64,000 nucleotides of DNA from Psychrobacter sp. (GTDB lineage: Bacteria > Pseudomonadota > Gammaproteobacteria > Pseudomonadales > Moraxellaceae): the NCBI GenBank assembly GCA_018260445.1, contig JAGLBE010000003.1, positions 62,001 through 126,000 of the forward strand, written 5' to 3'. A program made the translations under genes and the position numbers. Below, one piece after another: positions 1 through 11,167 of the stretch (its first letter is position 1; each line of letters starts with the position of its first letter). The notes beneath the pieces are model-generated. The model made no database searches. It saw nothing but the letters and a program-made list of their open reading frames with translations, and had not been told where the DNA came from.

Positions 1-38
1 CAACCAGCATTTAAAATACAGACAAGGCTTCTTTTTCG

Positions 39-857
39 ATGACCCACACCCCTAGTAATATGGCACTTAATCCCAATACCGTTCAGTCAGATACTAAAGA
101 CAGCCCTTTAGACACTGCGGACGCGGTAAGCACCCAAACCGCGGCGCACATTAATAGCATGGCGGAACGGTTTCGTAAGTTTTTACCTGTGGTGGTGGAC
201 GTGGAAACCGCCGGGTTTAATGCGGCCACCGATGCGCTGCTCGAGATTGCCTGTATCCCGATATTGATGGATGCCAACGGCACCTTTATTCAGGGCGAGC
301 CGCTAAATGCGCACCTAGCCCCGTTTCAGGGTGCCAATTTAGACCCCCGTGCCCTACAATTTACGGGCATTGACCCCAATAATCCGATGCGTAAGGCCAT
401 TGCCGAAGACGAAAAACCAGCGTTACGGCGTATTTTCAAAGAACTTAAAGACATCCGTAAACAACAAGGCTGCCGCCAATGTGTGCTGGTTGGTCATAAT
501 GCGCATTTTGATTTGGCCTTCTTAAATGCCGCTATCGAGCGCACAAACAATAAAAACCATAGCCCCTTTCATCAATTTTCGGTATTTGACACCGTCAGCC
601 TATCCGGTTTAGCCTTTGGTCAAACCGTATTGGCACGGGCGTGCAAAGCGGCTGGCATTGATTTTAATGGGGAAGAAGCGCACTCTGCCCTATATGACAC
701 CCAAAAAACCGCCGAGCTATTTTGTCATATTTTAAATAGCTATCCGATGCTGGCCAATGCCATGCATGATGCCGACGCTAGCGCAGTAGCCGACGCAGTA
801 GCCGAGCCAGCGCAGACCAGCTCTCAGCCACAGGTACAGCAACAGTCATCAGAATAG
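39..857 (+). CDS. rnt: Ribonuclease T (DEDDh 3'-5' exonuclease)
   Basis: RNase T trims the 3' ends of tRNAs and other stable RNAs in the cytoplasm. The DEDDh residues are visible: D54 and E56 in VVVDVETAGF, D158 in GHNAHFD, H215 and D220 in AHSALYD. At 272 residues it is longer than the roughly 215-residue E. coli enzyme. The excess is a low-complexity N-terminus (about residues 1-40) and an Ala/Gln/Ser-rich C-terminus. No strong ribosome binding site precedes the first ATG; Met41 (base 159) at MAERFRKF is an alternative start closer to the family length. The stop codon lies inside a 12-bp tandem repeat. Family call is firm, start is not. Confidence 0.9.
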   Translation: MTHTPSNMALNPNTVQSDTKDSPLDTADAVSTQTAAHINSMAERFRKFLPVVVDVETAGFNAATDALLEIACIPILMDANGTFIQGEPLNAHLAPFQGANLDPRALQFTGIDPNNPMRKAIAEDEKPALRRIFKELKDIRKQQGCRQCVLVGHNAHFDLAFLNAAIERTNNKNHSPFHQFSVFDTVSLSGLAFGQTVLARACKAAGIDFNGEEAHSALYDTQKTAELFCHILNSYPMLANAMHDADASAVADAVAEPAQTSSQPQVQQQSSE

Positions 858-894
858 CCATCAGAATAGCCATCAGAATAGTCATTAGAATAGT
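847..894. repeat. 12-bp tandem repeat, 4 copies, over the rnt stop codon
   Basis: Units of CATCAGAATAGC and close variants follow without gaps. The first unit contains the rnt stop TAG. Because 12 is a multiple of three, each later unit repeats an in-frame TAG. Confidence 0.9.
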
Positions 895-980
895 CAGCGT
901 CTCCACCCTAAACTGGACGATAGGACAACATGCTAGGCGTAGCGTCGCTTATCGCCCTATGTGGGGTGTGCGGCGGGGAT

Positions 981-1030
981 GGTGATTGACTAGGATTGAC
1001 TTTGATTGACGGTGGTTGACTTTGATTGAC
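981..1030. repeat. 10-bp tandem repeat, 5 copies
   Basis: Five contiguous decamers share the core GATTGAC (third unit TTTGATTGAC). The period is close to one DNA helical turn. They lie about 55 bases upstream of the tRNA-Glu promoter -35 box. A 14-bp duplication (ACGTAGCCAAAA core) follows at about 1046-1073. Confidence 0.85.
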
Positions 1031-1086
1031 TAGGCGTCAATAACCACGTAGCCAAAACAACGTAGCCAAAAAGTTGATAAAAACAG

Positions 1087-1115
1087 TTGACACAGGCGCC
1101 GTACCTCATTAGAAT
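1087..1115 (+). promoter_or_regulatory. Sigma70-type promoter of tRNA-Glu
   Basis: TTGACA (1087-1092) and TAGAAT (1110-1115) are separated by 17 bp, which is a near-consensus sigma70 promoter. The tRNA starts about 46 bases after the -10 box, leaving a short 5' leader. Inferred from sequence only. Confidence 0.75.
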
Positions 1116-1161
1116 ACGCACCACTTCGACGTTAACGGTGAAAGCGGTCGAAGCTACCTGT

Positions 1162-1237
1162 GTCCCGTTCGTCTAGAGGCCTAGGACACTGCCCTTTCAC
1201 GGCGGTAACAGGGGTTCGAATCCCCTACGGGATACCA
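1162..1237 (+). tRNA. tRNA-Glu (anticodon TTC)
   Basis: A 76-nt cloverleaf with encoded CCA. The acceptor stem pairs GTCCCGT with ACGGGAT (first pair G-U). The anticodon loop is CCTTTCACG with anticodon TTC. The T arm AGGGGTTCGAATCCCCT is canonical. The sequence matches the bacterial tRNA-Glu pattern closely. It stands alone between its own promoter and a terminator. Confidence 0.96.
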
Positions 1238-1300
1238 CTTATTTTAAAGTGCGTTATCAAGCAGTTGAGCAACTTAGCATCAATGTTTATGAGCACTTGC

Positions 1301-1335
1301 AAAAAAGCCAAATCTTAATCGGATTTGGCTTTTTT
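1301..1335 (+). terminator. Rho-independent terminator after tRNA-Glu
   Basis: Stem AGCCAAATC / GATTTGGCT with a 7-base loop, extended by A and T runs on either side, about 63 bases after the tRNA. The flanking A and T tracts would let it work in both directions. Confidence 0.85.
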
Positions 1336-1439
1336 GTGTCTGTTGTTGGGTAATATTCGTTTTGTACCTTTTGTATCCGTCGTTTGTCCTATCGACAATA
1401 GCGATAAACCCCGCTCAAAACTTGATGTAGGCTTAGACT

Positions 1440-1471
1440 TAGACGTTAATATAATTAGACGTTAATATAAT
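1440..1471. repeat. 16-bp perfect tandem duplication
   Basis: TAGACGTTAATATAAT occurs twice in direct contact, immediately before the inverted-repeat element at 1474. Confidence 0.9.
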
Positions 1472-1473
1472 TA

Positions 1474-1602
1474 GGACTTACGCCAAAAAGATTTTATCCT
1501 GTTGAAAAAGACTGGTTACTATTTTTGGAACGGCTTCGCTTTATCTCTAGTCGATCCAAAAATAGTTACCAGTCGTTACACTTTCTTAAAATGCGTAAGC
1601 CC
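1474..1602. mobile_element. MITE-like palindromic element, 129 bp
   Basis: The ends are inverted (GGACTTACGC at 1474-1483, GCGTAAGCCC at 1593-1602) and flanked by TA on both sides. Inside is a long hairpin: 1510-1529 pairs with 1555-1574 at 19 of 20 positions around a 25-base loop. There is no coding capacity. TA flanks would suit an IS630/Tc1-like or IS5-like mover, but no parent element is in the window, so the family is not assigned. It sits 27 bases beyond the ispD stop. Confidence 0.6.
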
Positions 1603-1628
1603 TAATAATATAGCCAAAACAAATAGAG

Positions 1629-2336
1629 CTACTGCAATATCTTCTCGATTAGCGCCAAATCTTCGGCATAGGTCAATTTGATATTTTGCTGACTGCCCTT
1701 AACCATACGTATGGGATAGCCGAGCCGCTCAAAAGCACTGGCCTCATCGGTCACCGTTAACTTATCCTTGCTAATGTGCGCCAATACGTGCTGTAAAGCC
1801 GCCAACCTAAACACTTGCGGTGTTTGCGCCAACCACAAATCACGTCTATCCAACGTGTCTACAATGGTAGCGCCAAGCCCTGTTTCTACTCGCTTTACCG
1901 TATCCGCAATCGGCACCCCCAAAATAGCGCCATATGGCTCGGTTTTCGCCACGTTGATAACCGCGTCGATATGCTTGGCGAGCACACATGGCCTCGCCGC
2001 ATCGTGAATCAACACCAAATCAGCAGCGGCCGCACCCGCCCTGGCAATGGCTTCAACGCCATTTTGTACCGACTGCCAACGCTCGCTACCGCCTAAGCTA
2101 ATATACACGGGCACTGCAAACGTAAGCGACCGAGCTTGGCTATCGTCCGGCGCAACCACCAAATGTAGCGCATTAATAAAACGACTGGCACTTAATGCCG
2201 CCACGCTGTGCTCAAGCACCGTGCGCCCTGCCAGCGGCGTATACTGCTTAGGCAAGCTGGCACCAAAACGGCTGCCTTTACCCGCGGCCACAATTAACGC
2301 ATGAATAGCAGGTTTGTTTTTTAACGTTTGGGTCAT
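1629..2336 (-). CDS. ispD: 2-C-methyl-D-erythritol 4-phosphate cytidylyltransferase
   Basis: IspD joins CTP and MEP to give CDP-ME in the non-mevalonate isoprenoid pathway. The nucleotidyltransferase signature is visible at about residues 15-30 (AAGKGSRFG, then PKQY), and IHDAARPCV at about 109-117 is the conserved substrate loop. Length 235 is normal. It lies downstream of ftsB in the same direction, the standard gammaproteobacterial order eno-ftsB-ispD. The 93-base gap to ftsB shows no clear terminator, so co-transcription is likely. Confidence 0.95.
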   Translation of the reverse strand: MTQTLKNKPAIHALIVAAGKGSRFGASLPKQYTPLAGRTVLEHSVAALSASRFINALHLVVAPDDSQARSLTFAVPVYISLGGSERWQSVQNGVEAIARAGAAAADLVLIHDAARPCVLAKHIDAVINVAKTEPYGAILGVPIADTVKRVETGLGATIVDTLDRRDLWLAQTPQVFRLAALQHVLAHISKDKLTVTDEASAFERLGYPIRMVKGSQQNIKLTYAEDLALIEKILQ

Positions 2337-2429
2337 AGGCGTTTTTTTGCAACGTTTTATTTAGTGTAGTCTATTCGTTAAGGGCGGTCTATTTGCTAAG
2401 CACTATAAAGGCCCATTGACCAAAATCTA

Positions 2430-2792
2430 TTAAAGCGGATCCGGTACTTCTTCGACCACATCATCAGGATTGCTTGGCGCTGCTTGTTGTACGCTGTGCG
2501 TAATGGGCGCTGTCGATAGCTGCACAAAGGTTTCATGGGGTTTAATCAAGCCTAAATCCAGACGTGCATGCTCCTCGACCGCCTCTAGAGCGGTTTTTAG
2601 GTCATGCACATCGGCACGCAAAATCTTGTTTTCCGTGAGCTGCTGGTTGTTTGCCGCTTGCTGGGCATCAATTTCTGTCTGCAAGAGGGCCATGCCGGCC
2701 CGCCCATTATCGCCCTGCCAATATTGATATTGCAGACTAAATAGCACCGACACCGCAATCAAAAACAGCATAAATTGGCTAAAATATTTCAT
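2430..2792 (-). CDS. ftsB: Cell division protein FtsB
   Basis: Short bitopic divisome protein that acts with FtsL and FtsQ at midcell. A single N-terminal membrane segment (about residues 5-22) is followed by a coiled-coil stretch (about 30-78, rich in Q, E, L and A). The tail is Pro/Asp-rich. Length 120 is slightly above the about 100 usual. Sequence conservation is weak in this family, so the call leans on topology and on its place between eno and ispD. Confidence 0.88.
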   Translation of the reverse strand: MKYFSQFMLFLIAVSVLFSLQYQYWQGDNGRAGMALLQTEIDAQQAANNQQLTENKILRADVHDLKTALEAVEEHARLDLGLIKPHETFVQLSTAPITHSVQQAAPSNPDDVVEEVPDPL

Positions 2793-2896
2793 AAATTATG
2801 CGCAGACCTTTTCAATAATACCTGCCCTGATACCGCTATTGCCAGTAACAAAGCACCGCTAAACACAACCAAGCTCAAATAGCCAACAACCTAGCC

Positions 2897-4228
<1,332 letters not shown>

Positions 4229-4507
4229 TTATAGCGAAAGTTGGGAGTCAAATAACAAGGAATAAGTAATAAAATAAAAGGGTAAACGGCTATTTTTGTG
4301 GTTACTGCCACACAGCTAGGATACTGGTGCACAATAATAGCATAAAATGTAAAATGCAGGGTTTGGCGAAATGATATAGCCAGTAATTAATCGCTCGTCG
4401 GTTGAGCTTTGACAGTGTATGCATCCCGTTTTACATACGCTAACCTTAAGCACTCTCAACAAGTACTCTCAAATTAAACATTAGCAGCTAATCCCGCTTT
4501 GCGCTAC

Positions 4508-4610
4508 TATCTTAGCTTGCACGGCGGCAGGCACTAATGGCAAGTGTCGTTCCTGTTGCCTCGATAACGCCCCTTGCCAAGTGCCTGCAACGCCGTGCTG
4601 TGCTAAGTAT
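4508..4610. repeat. Long inverted repeat (hairpin), about 100 bp
   Basis: The arm 4508-4546 (with GCACGGCGGCAGGCACT) is nearly complementary to 4574-4610 (with AGTGCCTGCAACGCCGTGC), with one small bulge. Outer bases CTTAGC / GCTAAG also pair, and TAT flanks both sides. The structure is MITE-like; whether it is mobile is not shown by the sequence. Confidence 0.6.
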
Positions 4611-4688
4611 ATCCGCTACAATCGGGGCTAAACAGCACCTTCGAGGCGACGGTTGCTTTAAAGTTTAGAGTTCACCTAGATTGTAGTT

Positions 4689-4808
4689 GTAGAGTGCATT
4701 CCATGCACCGATTGAATAACAAAATTAAAAACGTAAACTTCAAACTCATTTAATAATGTGTTTAAATATAATTTAGCTCATAGATATGGTGCGTGGGACG
4801 CACCCTAC
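4689..4808. repeat. MITE-like element with 21-bp inverted ends
   Basis: 4689-4709 and the complement of 4788-4808 agree at 17 of 21 positions (GTAGRGTGCRTYCCAYGCACC). The 78-base interior is A/T-rich and non-coding. No convincing target duplication flanks it. Confidence 0.55.
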
Positions 4809-4890
4809 GTCCTGGCTGCATGATTTTGATTTTGCCTACGCTAACCCACCCTAAGCCTTCGAAGCAACCATCTGCACAAAAGCATCCACC

Positions 4891-7365
4891 TTAACCCTTA
4901 TAACGGGTCAACCGTAGCGCATTCATCAATACCGATATCGAGCTTAACGCCATTGCCGCTGCTGCCAGCATCGGGCTTAAAAAACCAAATGCCGCCAATG
5001 GAATACCTAAACAGTTATAAATAAAAGCGAAAAATAAATTCTGTTTAATATTACGTAGTGTCGCTTTGGCGATGTCGATGCCTGAATGCACTTGCAACAA
5101 CGACTCCCCCATTAGTCGAGCGGAGGCACTATGCTTGGCAATCTCGGTGCCGTGTAGCATCGAGAAACTGGCATAAGCCGTCGCCATAGCTGGCGCATCA
5201 TTGACCCCATCGCCCACCATTGCCACCTTATGACCAGTAGCTTGATGCGCCTCAATCCACTGCGCTTTATCACGAGGGCTCATCTGTCCTGTTGCCGTGG
5301 CTAACTGTAGCGTATCGGCCACTTGCGCCACCACAGACGCCTTATCGCCGCTCAATAGCACCACGTCCAGCCCATCCGCCTTTAAAGTCTTGACCACCAT
5401 GCCGCTCTCGTCTTTGAGCTCGTCGGCCAGCGCAAACATACCGAGTGGCACCCCATCAATACCCACCGCTACACTACTAGCAACGTTCCAGACTTTGGGT
5501 AGATTTTTGGGCAATTTAAGCCCCACAAACTCTGGCGTACCCACTTGCACCAAACCATAGCCTGTCACCATTGCCTCAACCCCACGCCCCGATATAACAT
5601 TAATATCTGTGGCGGATAACAGTGGCAAATTTTTGGCAGTAGCAGCAGTAACCACCGCTGTGGCGAGGGGATGACTGGCATGCGCCTCCACGCTGGCAGC
5701 TAATTGCAACACATCAGCACTATTGACGCTGTTGTCCACCATCATGCTCGCCACCAGCTGCGGCCGCCCCTTGGTGAGCGTGCCTGTTTTATCAAACACC
5801 ACCGTGTCTACGCTGCCTGCCGCCTCTAAACTTTGCGCATCTTTAAACCAAACTCCGTGCCGTGCTGCCACGCCCATGCCCGCCATAATGGCCGCAGGCG
5901 TCGCCAAGCCTAAGGCGCAAGGGCAAGCAATTACCAGTACCGATACCGCATGCAATACGGCTTTGTCTTGCGCCCCGGTTATCCACCAAGTTAGCGCAAA
6001 AGTTAGCAATGCTATGACCACCACCACTGGTACAAAAACGGCCGCTACTTTATCGGCCAAACGGGCTAAATCCGCTTTGCTGCCTTGGGCTTCACTTAAG
6101 GCCTTGACCATATCGCTTAACTGGGTATCGCCGCCTATGGCCGTCACCCGATAGTTGACACTGCCGTTATCAATCATTGCACCCGCCAGCACCTTGTCGC
6201 CCACCTGCTTATCCAGCGGTACCGACTCACCGGTGAGATGGCTTTCATCCAACCATGCTGCCCCAGATACCACAATACCATCTGTCGCAATCCGCGCCCC
6301 TTGTTTGGCACGCAAAATATCGCCTACTGCCACCTCGGATAATGCCACGGTTTCGACGGTTGCATCCAATACCTCGGGATTTGTCGCTTTGGCCGCCGCC
6401 GCCATCGTTGCATCAGGTTTAGTGTCGCTAGGCTGATGCTGAAAGCTGACGTTGCTGACACGCTCCACTTGGGTTGGGGTAAGCTCCAACAACAAATTGA
6501 TACTATTGAGACTGTGCCTTTTGGTACGGTGCTCAAGATATTTACCCAAGCGTACAAAGGCAATCACCATCACTGCGGCTTCAAAATAGACAGGCACATG
6601 CCCGCCCTGTTGGGTCATCAAGTCCGTCGCATTTAAAGCCGCTATATCCGCCACAACACTGGCAGGATGCAACATACTTATCCCCAAACTTTGCAGCCAT
6701 ACAAAGGTTGAATACACCCAAATGGTGAGCGTCCCCAATACCACCAGCACATCCATGTTAGCAAGGCGTCCTTTAATAGACGCCCAAGCACTGTGATAAA
6801 AAGGCGTCGCCAAGCCAAATTGCACCACAGTCGCTAACACAAACTGTAGCCACAGCGGCGGCATCCAGTGCATGCCTTGCCCCACCAACATACCGACCAT
6901 ACCGACCAAAAACGGCGCTAAACACAGCCAAATCAATATCAGCCGCCAATCCTTGCTTTGCGCTTGCAACATCGGCACTGCATTATCCACCAAGGGACGC
7001 GCCACAAAGCCAGTTTTATTAATCCAGTCGGTAAGTTGTTCGACGTTAGTTTGCCTATCATCATACTGCACATTCACCGTCTCGCCAGCAAAGCTGACAC
7101 TGGCCGCTGCTACCCCGGGTTTTTTATGTAGCACTTTTTCGATACGGGTGGCACAGGCTTGACACGACATCCCATCGACCTGAAACTGCGCTTTGGCATA
7201 GTGATTTGTATGGTTAGTGGCACGAGCACTGTCACTCATATTGACATCAGCCTTTGGTGTATTATTGGCAAGCGCTTGTTTTGGCGGCGGTGGACTGGTT
7301 GGATGGGTTTGGTCAAGCGGATGATTTGCGGGCATAAAATTACCGATAGTTATAGGGTCTGACAT
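4891..7365 (-). CDS. copA: Copper-exporting P1B-type ATPase
   Basis: Inner-membrane pump that exports Cu(I) using ATP. One N-terminal heavy-metal domain carries GMSCQAC (about residue 66-71 from the chosen start). The transmembrane ion site is CPC in VIACPCALG, the phosphorylation site is DKTGT, and the hinge motif is GDGVNDAPA. The ORF can be opened further upstream at TTG codons, but ATG at 7365 or at 7335 is more plausible; none has a strong ribosome binding site. The first 60 or so residues and a stretch before the actuator domain (PSDTKPDATM...) are low complexity. It is preceded by copZ and an HMA-like gene in the same direction. Confidence 0.93.
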   Translation of the reverse strand: MSDPITIGNFMPANHPLDQTHPTSPPPPKQALANNTPKADVNMSDSARATNHTNHYAKAQFQVDGMSCQACATRIEKVLHKKPGVAAASVSFAGETVNVQYDDRQTNVEQLTDWINKTGFVARPLVDNAVPMLQAQSKDWRLILIWLCLAPFLVGMVGMLVGQGMHWMPPLWLQFVLATVVQFGLATPFYHSAWASIKGRLANMDVLVVLGTLTIWVYSTFVWLQSLGISMLHPASVVADIAALNATDLMTQQGGHVPVYFEAAVMVIAFVRLGKYLEHRTKRHSLNSINLLLELTPTQVERVSNVSFQHQPSDTKPDATMAAAAKATNPEVLDATVETVALSEVAVGDILRAKQGARIATDGIVVSGAAWLDESHLTGESVPLDKQVGDKVLAGAMIDNGSVNYRVTAIGGDTQLSDMVKALSEAQGSKADLARLADKVAAVFVPVVVVIALLTFALTWWITGAQDKAVLHAVSVLVIACPCALGLATPAAIMAGMGVAARHGVWFKDAQSLEAAGSVDTVVFDKTGTLTKGRPQLVASMMVDNSVNSADVLQLAASVEAHASHPLATAVVTAATAKNLPLLSATDINVISGRGVEAMVTGYGLVQVGTPEFVGLKLPKNLPKVWNVASSVAVGIDGVPLGMFALADELKDESGMVVKTLKADGLDVVLLSGDKASVVAQVADTLQLATATGQMSPRDKAQWIEAHQATGHKVAMVGDGVNDAPAMATAYASFSMLHGTEIAKHSASARLMGESLLQVHSGIDIAKATLRNIKQNLFFAFIYNCLGIPLAAFGFLSPMLAAAAMALSSISVLMNALRLTRYKG

Positions 7366-7460
7366 AAAAAAAGCACAAAGTATCAACAAGATTTAAATAA
7401 CAAAAACCAGCATAACAGCTGGTTTAGGGCAATAACAAGTAAGCTGACAGATGCAATGAG

Positions 7461-7685
7461 TTAGCTATTGGCAACGCTGGCCTCAAACCCTGCATCATCA
7501 ATGGCTTCGGCAATTTTAGTGACTGCAACCGTATCAGCATCAAAAGTCACCGTGGCTAGGTTGTTTTCAAGATCTACCGAAACCGTTTGCACGCCGGCTA
7601 AGTCGCTCACCGCATTGTGCACGCCCTTGACGCAGCCGCCGCAGGTCATCCCTTGGATATTGATAATACGGGTTTCTAACGTCAT
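7461..7685 (-). CDS. copZ: CopZ-like copper chaperone (heavy-metal-associated domain)
   Basis: A single HMA domain of 74 residues with the Cu(I) site GMTCGGC near residues 12-18. It would deliver copper to CopA in the cytoplasm. The start at 7685 is chosen because GGAG lies seven to eight bases upstream; the reading frame continues 15 codons further but without such a site. The stop is 95 bases from the copA start, consistent with an operon. No copper-sensing regulator (CueR, CsoR) is in the window. Confidence 0.9.
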   Translation of the reverse strand: MTLETRIINIQGMTCGGCVKGVHNAVSDLAGVQTVSVDLENNLATVTFDADTVAVTKIAEAIDDAGFEASVANS

Positions 7686-7760
7686 GATATTCTCCGATTG
7701 ATTAAGTTCACTTAAATATTTTTCATGCACTCTATTTATTTATCGTCTTCACAAGCTGGA

Positions 7761-7850
7761 TTTACAAACAGTCTTTATAAACTGTCTTTATAAACTGTCT
7801 TTATAAACAATCTTTATAGACAGTCTTTATAAAAAGGCTTTGCAAACAGC
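7761..7850. repeat. 13-bp tandem repeat, 7 copies, upstream of copZ
   Basis: Seven contiguous units of TTTATAAACTGTC and variants (two central units identical; last unit 12 bp). On the coding (minus) strand each typical unit reads GACAGTTTATAAA, with a -10-like TATAAA. The array lies 76-165 bases before the copZ start codon. Confidence 0.9.
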
Positions 7851-7878
7851 TACCCGATGTGCCAATAACTCGTACTGT

Positions 7879-8133
7879 CTATGTGTCGTACTTTGGATTT
7901 TGCGGCGCATCAATCGGAAACGGCTGGGTCACATAATCCACCATACTAATGGCCGCCGTAAACGCATGAATCGAGGTTTCGGTATCGTCATAACGTACCA
8001 ATGCCGTGTCCTTTTCGGGATGTAACTCGATAGCCGTAACCCCATGGATATTTTTTAACGCGGTCATCACACTGTCAAGACCTTCTGCATTGTCGATATT
8101 GGCAATGCTCACTTGCACGGTTTGGGTTGCCAT
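7879..8133 (-). CDS. HMA-fold protein lacking metal-binding cysteines
   Basis: This 84-residue protein follows the beta-alpha-beta-beta-alpha-beta pattern of heavy-metal-associated domains (VQVSIANI, then GLDSVMTALKNIHGV, AIELHPEKDTALVRY, SIHAFTAAI). Where CopZ has GMTCGGC it has NIDNAEG, and the protein contains no cysteine at all. Metal binding of the usual type is therefore not expected. A ribosome binding site AGGA sits about ten bases before the ATG. It precedes copZ and copA in the same direction, so a structural, regulatory or partner role in copper handling is an inference. The tail (QPFPIDAPQNPKYDT) lies outside the fold. Confidence 0.8.
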   Translation of the reverse strand: MATQTVQVSIANIDNAEGLDSVMTALKNIHGVTAIELHPEKDTALVRYDDTETSIHAFTAAISMVDYVTQPFPIDAPQNPKYDT

Positions 8134-8192
8134 AACGTAAAATTCCTATTAATTCTTAAGTCATTAAGCACGTTATCAATGTAACTTATGAT

Positions 8193-8313
8193 ACCCGACT
8201 CTCAACGTATTAAAACTCATTGTAGGCTGGTGCTTTTAGCCCAGCAAAACGTGTACTTTTATTAAAAATGCTGGGCTAAAGCCACAGCCTACGTTAGGAA
8301 TTGAGAGTCGGGT
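8193..8313. mobile_element. MITE, 121 bp, with perfect 8-bp target duplication
   Basis: Terminal inverted repeats of 13 bp (ACCCGACTCTCAA at 8193-8205 and its complement at 8301-8313). The flanking CTTATGAT occurs at 8185-8192 and again at 8314-8321, a perfect 8-bp duplication. Inner arms 8221-8246 and 8269-8293 form a second long inverted repeat around TAGGCTG...TAGCCCAGCA. No coding capacity. An 8-bp duplication fits families such as ISL3, IS66 or IS1595, but the parent is not identifiable here. Insertion was one base beyond the kdsA stop codon. Confidence 0.85.
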
Positions 8314-8322
8314 CTTATGATG

Positions 8323-9204
8323 TCAATGAGTATCGAGCTCGGCAAACCCTTTCACCAAATCATCAAGTTGCTTTAACTGGCTTAAAAAAGGTTCCAATTG
8401 GCTCATCCGCAGCGCACAAGGGCCATCGCATTTGGCGTGCTCGGGCTCCGGATGCGCCTCTAAAAATAACCCTGCCAAGCCTGTTGCCATACCCGCACGC
8501 GCCAAGGTGGTGATTTGTTCACGCCGGCCACCTGCACTGTCGCTGCGGCCACCCGGTTGTTGTAAACTGTGGGTGACATCAAAGATAACGGGTACCTCCA
8601 TCTTTTTCATCGTATCAAACCCTAGCATATCTACCACTAGATTATTGTAACCAAAGGCAGCACCTCGTTCGCACAAAATCACCTTATCATTACCAGCCTC
8701 TAAGCATTTATTGATAATATGGCGCATCTCATGCGGCGCTAAAAACTGGGCTTTTTTAATGTTGATAATTGCCCCTGTCTTTGCCATGGCTTGCACCAAA
8801 TCGGTTTGGCGACTCAAAAAAGCAGGCAGTTGAATGATATCGGCAACCTCGGCGGCTGGCTTTGCTTGATACGGCTCATGCACATCGGTAATAATCGGCA
8901 CGTTATATTTTTCTTTAATCTGCCCGAGCCAATCTAGCCCCTGCGTTAAACCCGGACCTCGATACGAGTGTAAACTAGAGCGATTCGCCTTATCAAAGCT
9001 CGCTTTAAACACATAGGGAATATCCAGACGCTGGCAAATATCTATATAACGCTCGGCAATATCAAACGCTAAGTCTTTAGACTCCAAAATGTTCATACCG
9101 CCAAACAACACAAAAGGTTTATCGTTACCAATGACCATATCATTTAGTTGTAGATGAGATTGGGCGGTCAAAATTTTCTTTTCTTCGCCACTATTGTTTG
9201 GCAT
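8323..9204 (-). CDS. kdsA: 3-deoxy-8-phosphooctulonate synthase
   Basis: KdsA condenses phosphoenolpyruvate and arabinose 5-phosphate to KDO-8-phosphate for the lipid A-KDO core. Diagnostic stretches are [18 protein letters not shown] near residue 66, TDVHEPYQ and [11 protein letters not shown]. Length 293 is near the usual 280-284, with a short extra N-terminus. GAGAG precedes the ATG. It follows pyrG by 91 bases in the same direction. Its 3' end abuts the MITE at 8193-8313, which separates it from the copper genes. Confidence 0.96.
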   Translation of the reverse strand: MPNNSGEEKKILTAQSHLQLNDMVIGNDKPFVLFGGMNILESKDLAFDIAERYIDICQRLDIPYVFKASFDKANRSSLHSYRGPGLTQGLDWLGQIKEKYNVPIITDVHEPYQAKPAAEVADIIQLPAFLSRQTDLVQAMAKTGAIINIKKAQFLAPHEMRHIINKCLEAGNDKVILCERGAAFGYNNLVVDMLGFDTMKKMEVPVIFDVTHSLQQPGGRSDSAGGRREQITTLARAGMATGLAGLFLEAHPEPEHAKCDGPCALRMSQLEPFLSQLKQLDDLVKGFAELDTH

Positions 9205-9295
9205 AAGGCTCTCTTTTTGGCTAAATTTAGGTAAATAAGGTCAATCGTCAATCATTACTTTTAATGCTGGCAATGGCTTTGGGCGTTAACGCTGC

Positions 9296-10927
<1,632 letters not shown>

Positions 10928-11099
10928 TTATCTTCAATGGGCAAGTGGCAATACGTAAATACGGATTTTACTTGATTTGCGGCTAAAGATATAGGGTTGA
11001 CTTTTGACTGGGTTAGCGGGAACTCAGGCCTGGATTCAGGCTGGATGTGGATTAAGCCTGTCTTTGGCAGTATTTATGAGTTGAGCATTCTTTGCACCC

Positions 11100-11129
11100 A
11101 AAAAAAAACCCACCCCCGAGGGGATGAGT
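11100..11129 (-). terminator. Rho-independent terminator of the porin gene
   Basis: Read on the minus strand, a nine-pair G/C-rich stem (ACTCATCCC with GGGGTGGGT, including G-U pairs) with a tight loop is followed by nine T. It starts about 39 bases after the porin stop. Confidence 0.85.
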
Positions 11130-11167
11130 CTTTGTGTGCTTAAATCTACAGCCTAATTTAACTTCAA

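Noticed and set aside
1768..2304. Plus-strand frames overlapping ispD
   Set aside because: Antisense shadows of ispD with no plausible protein; the same holds for the antisense frames under eno, pyrG, glcB and metG.
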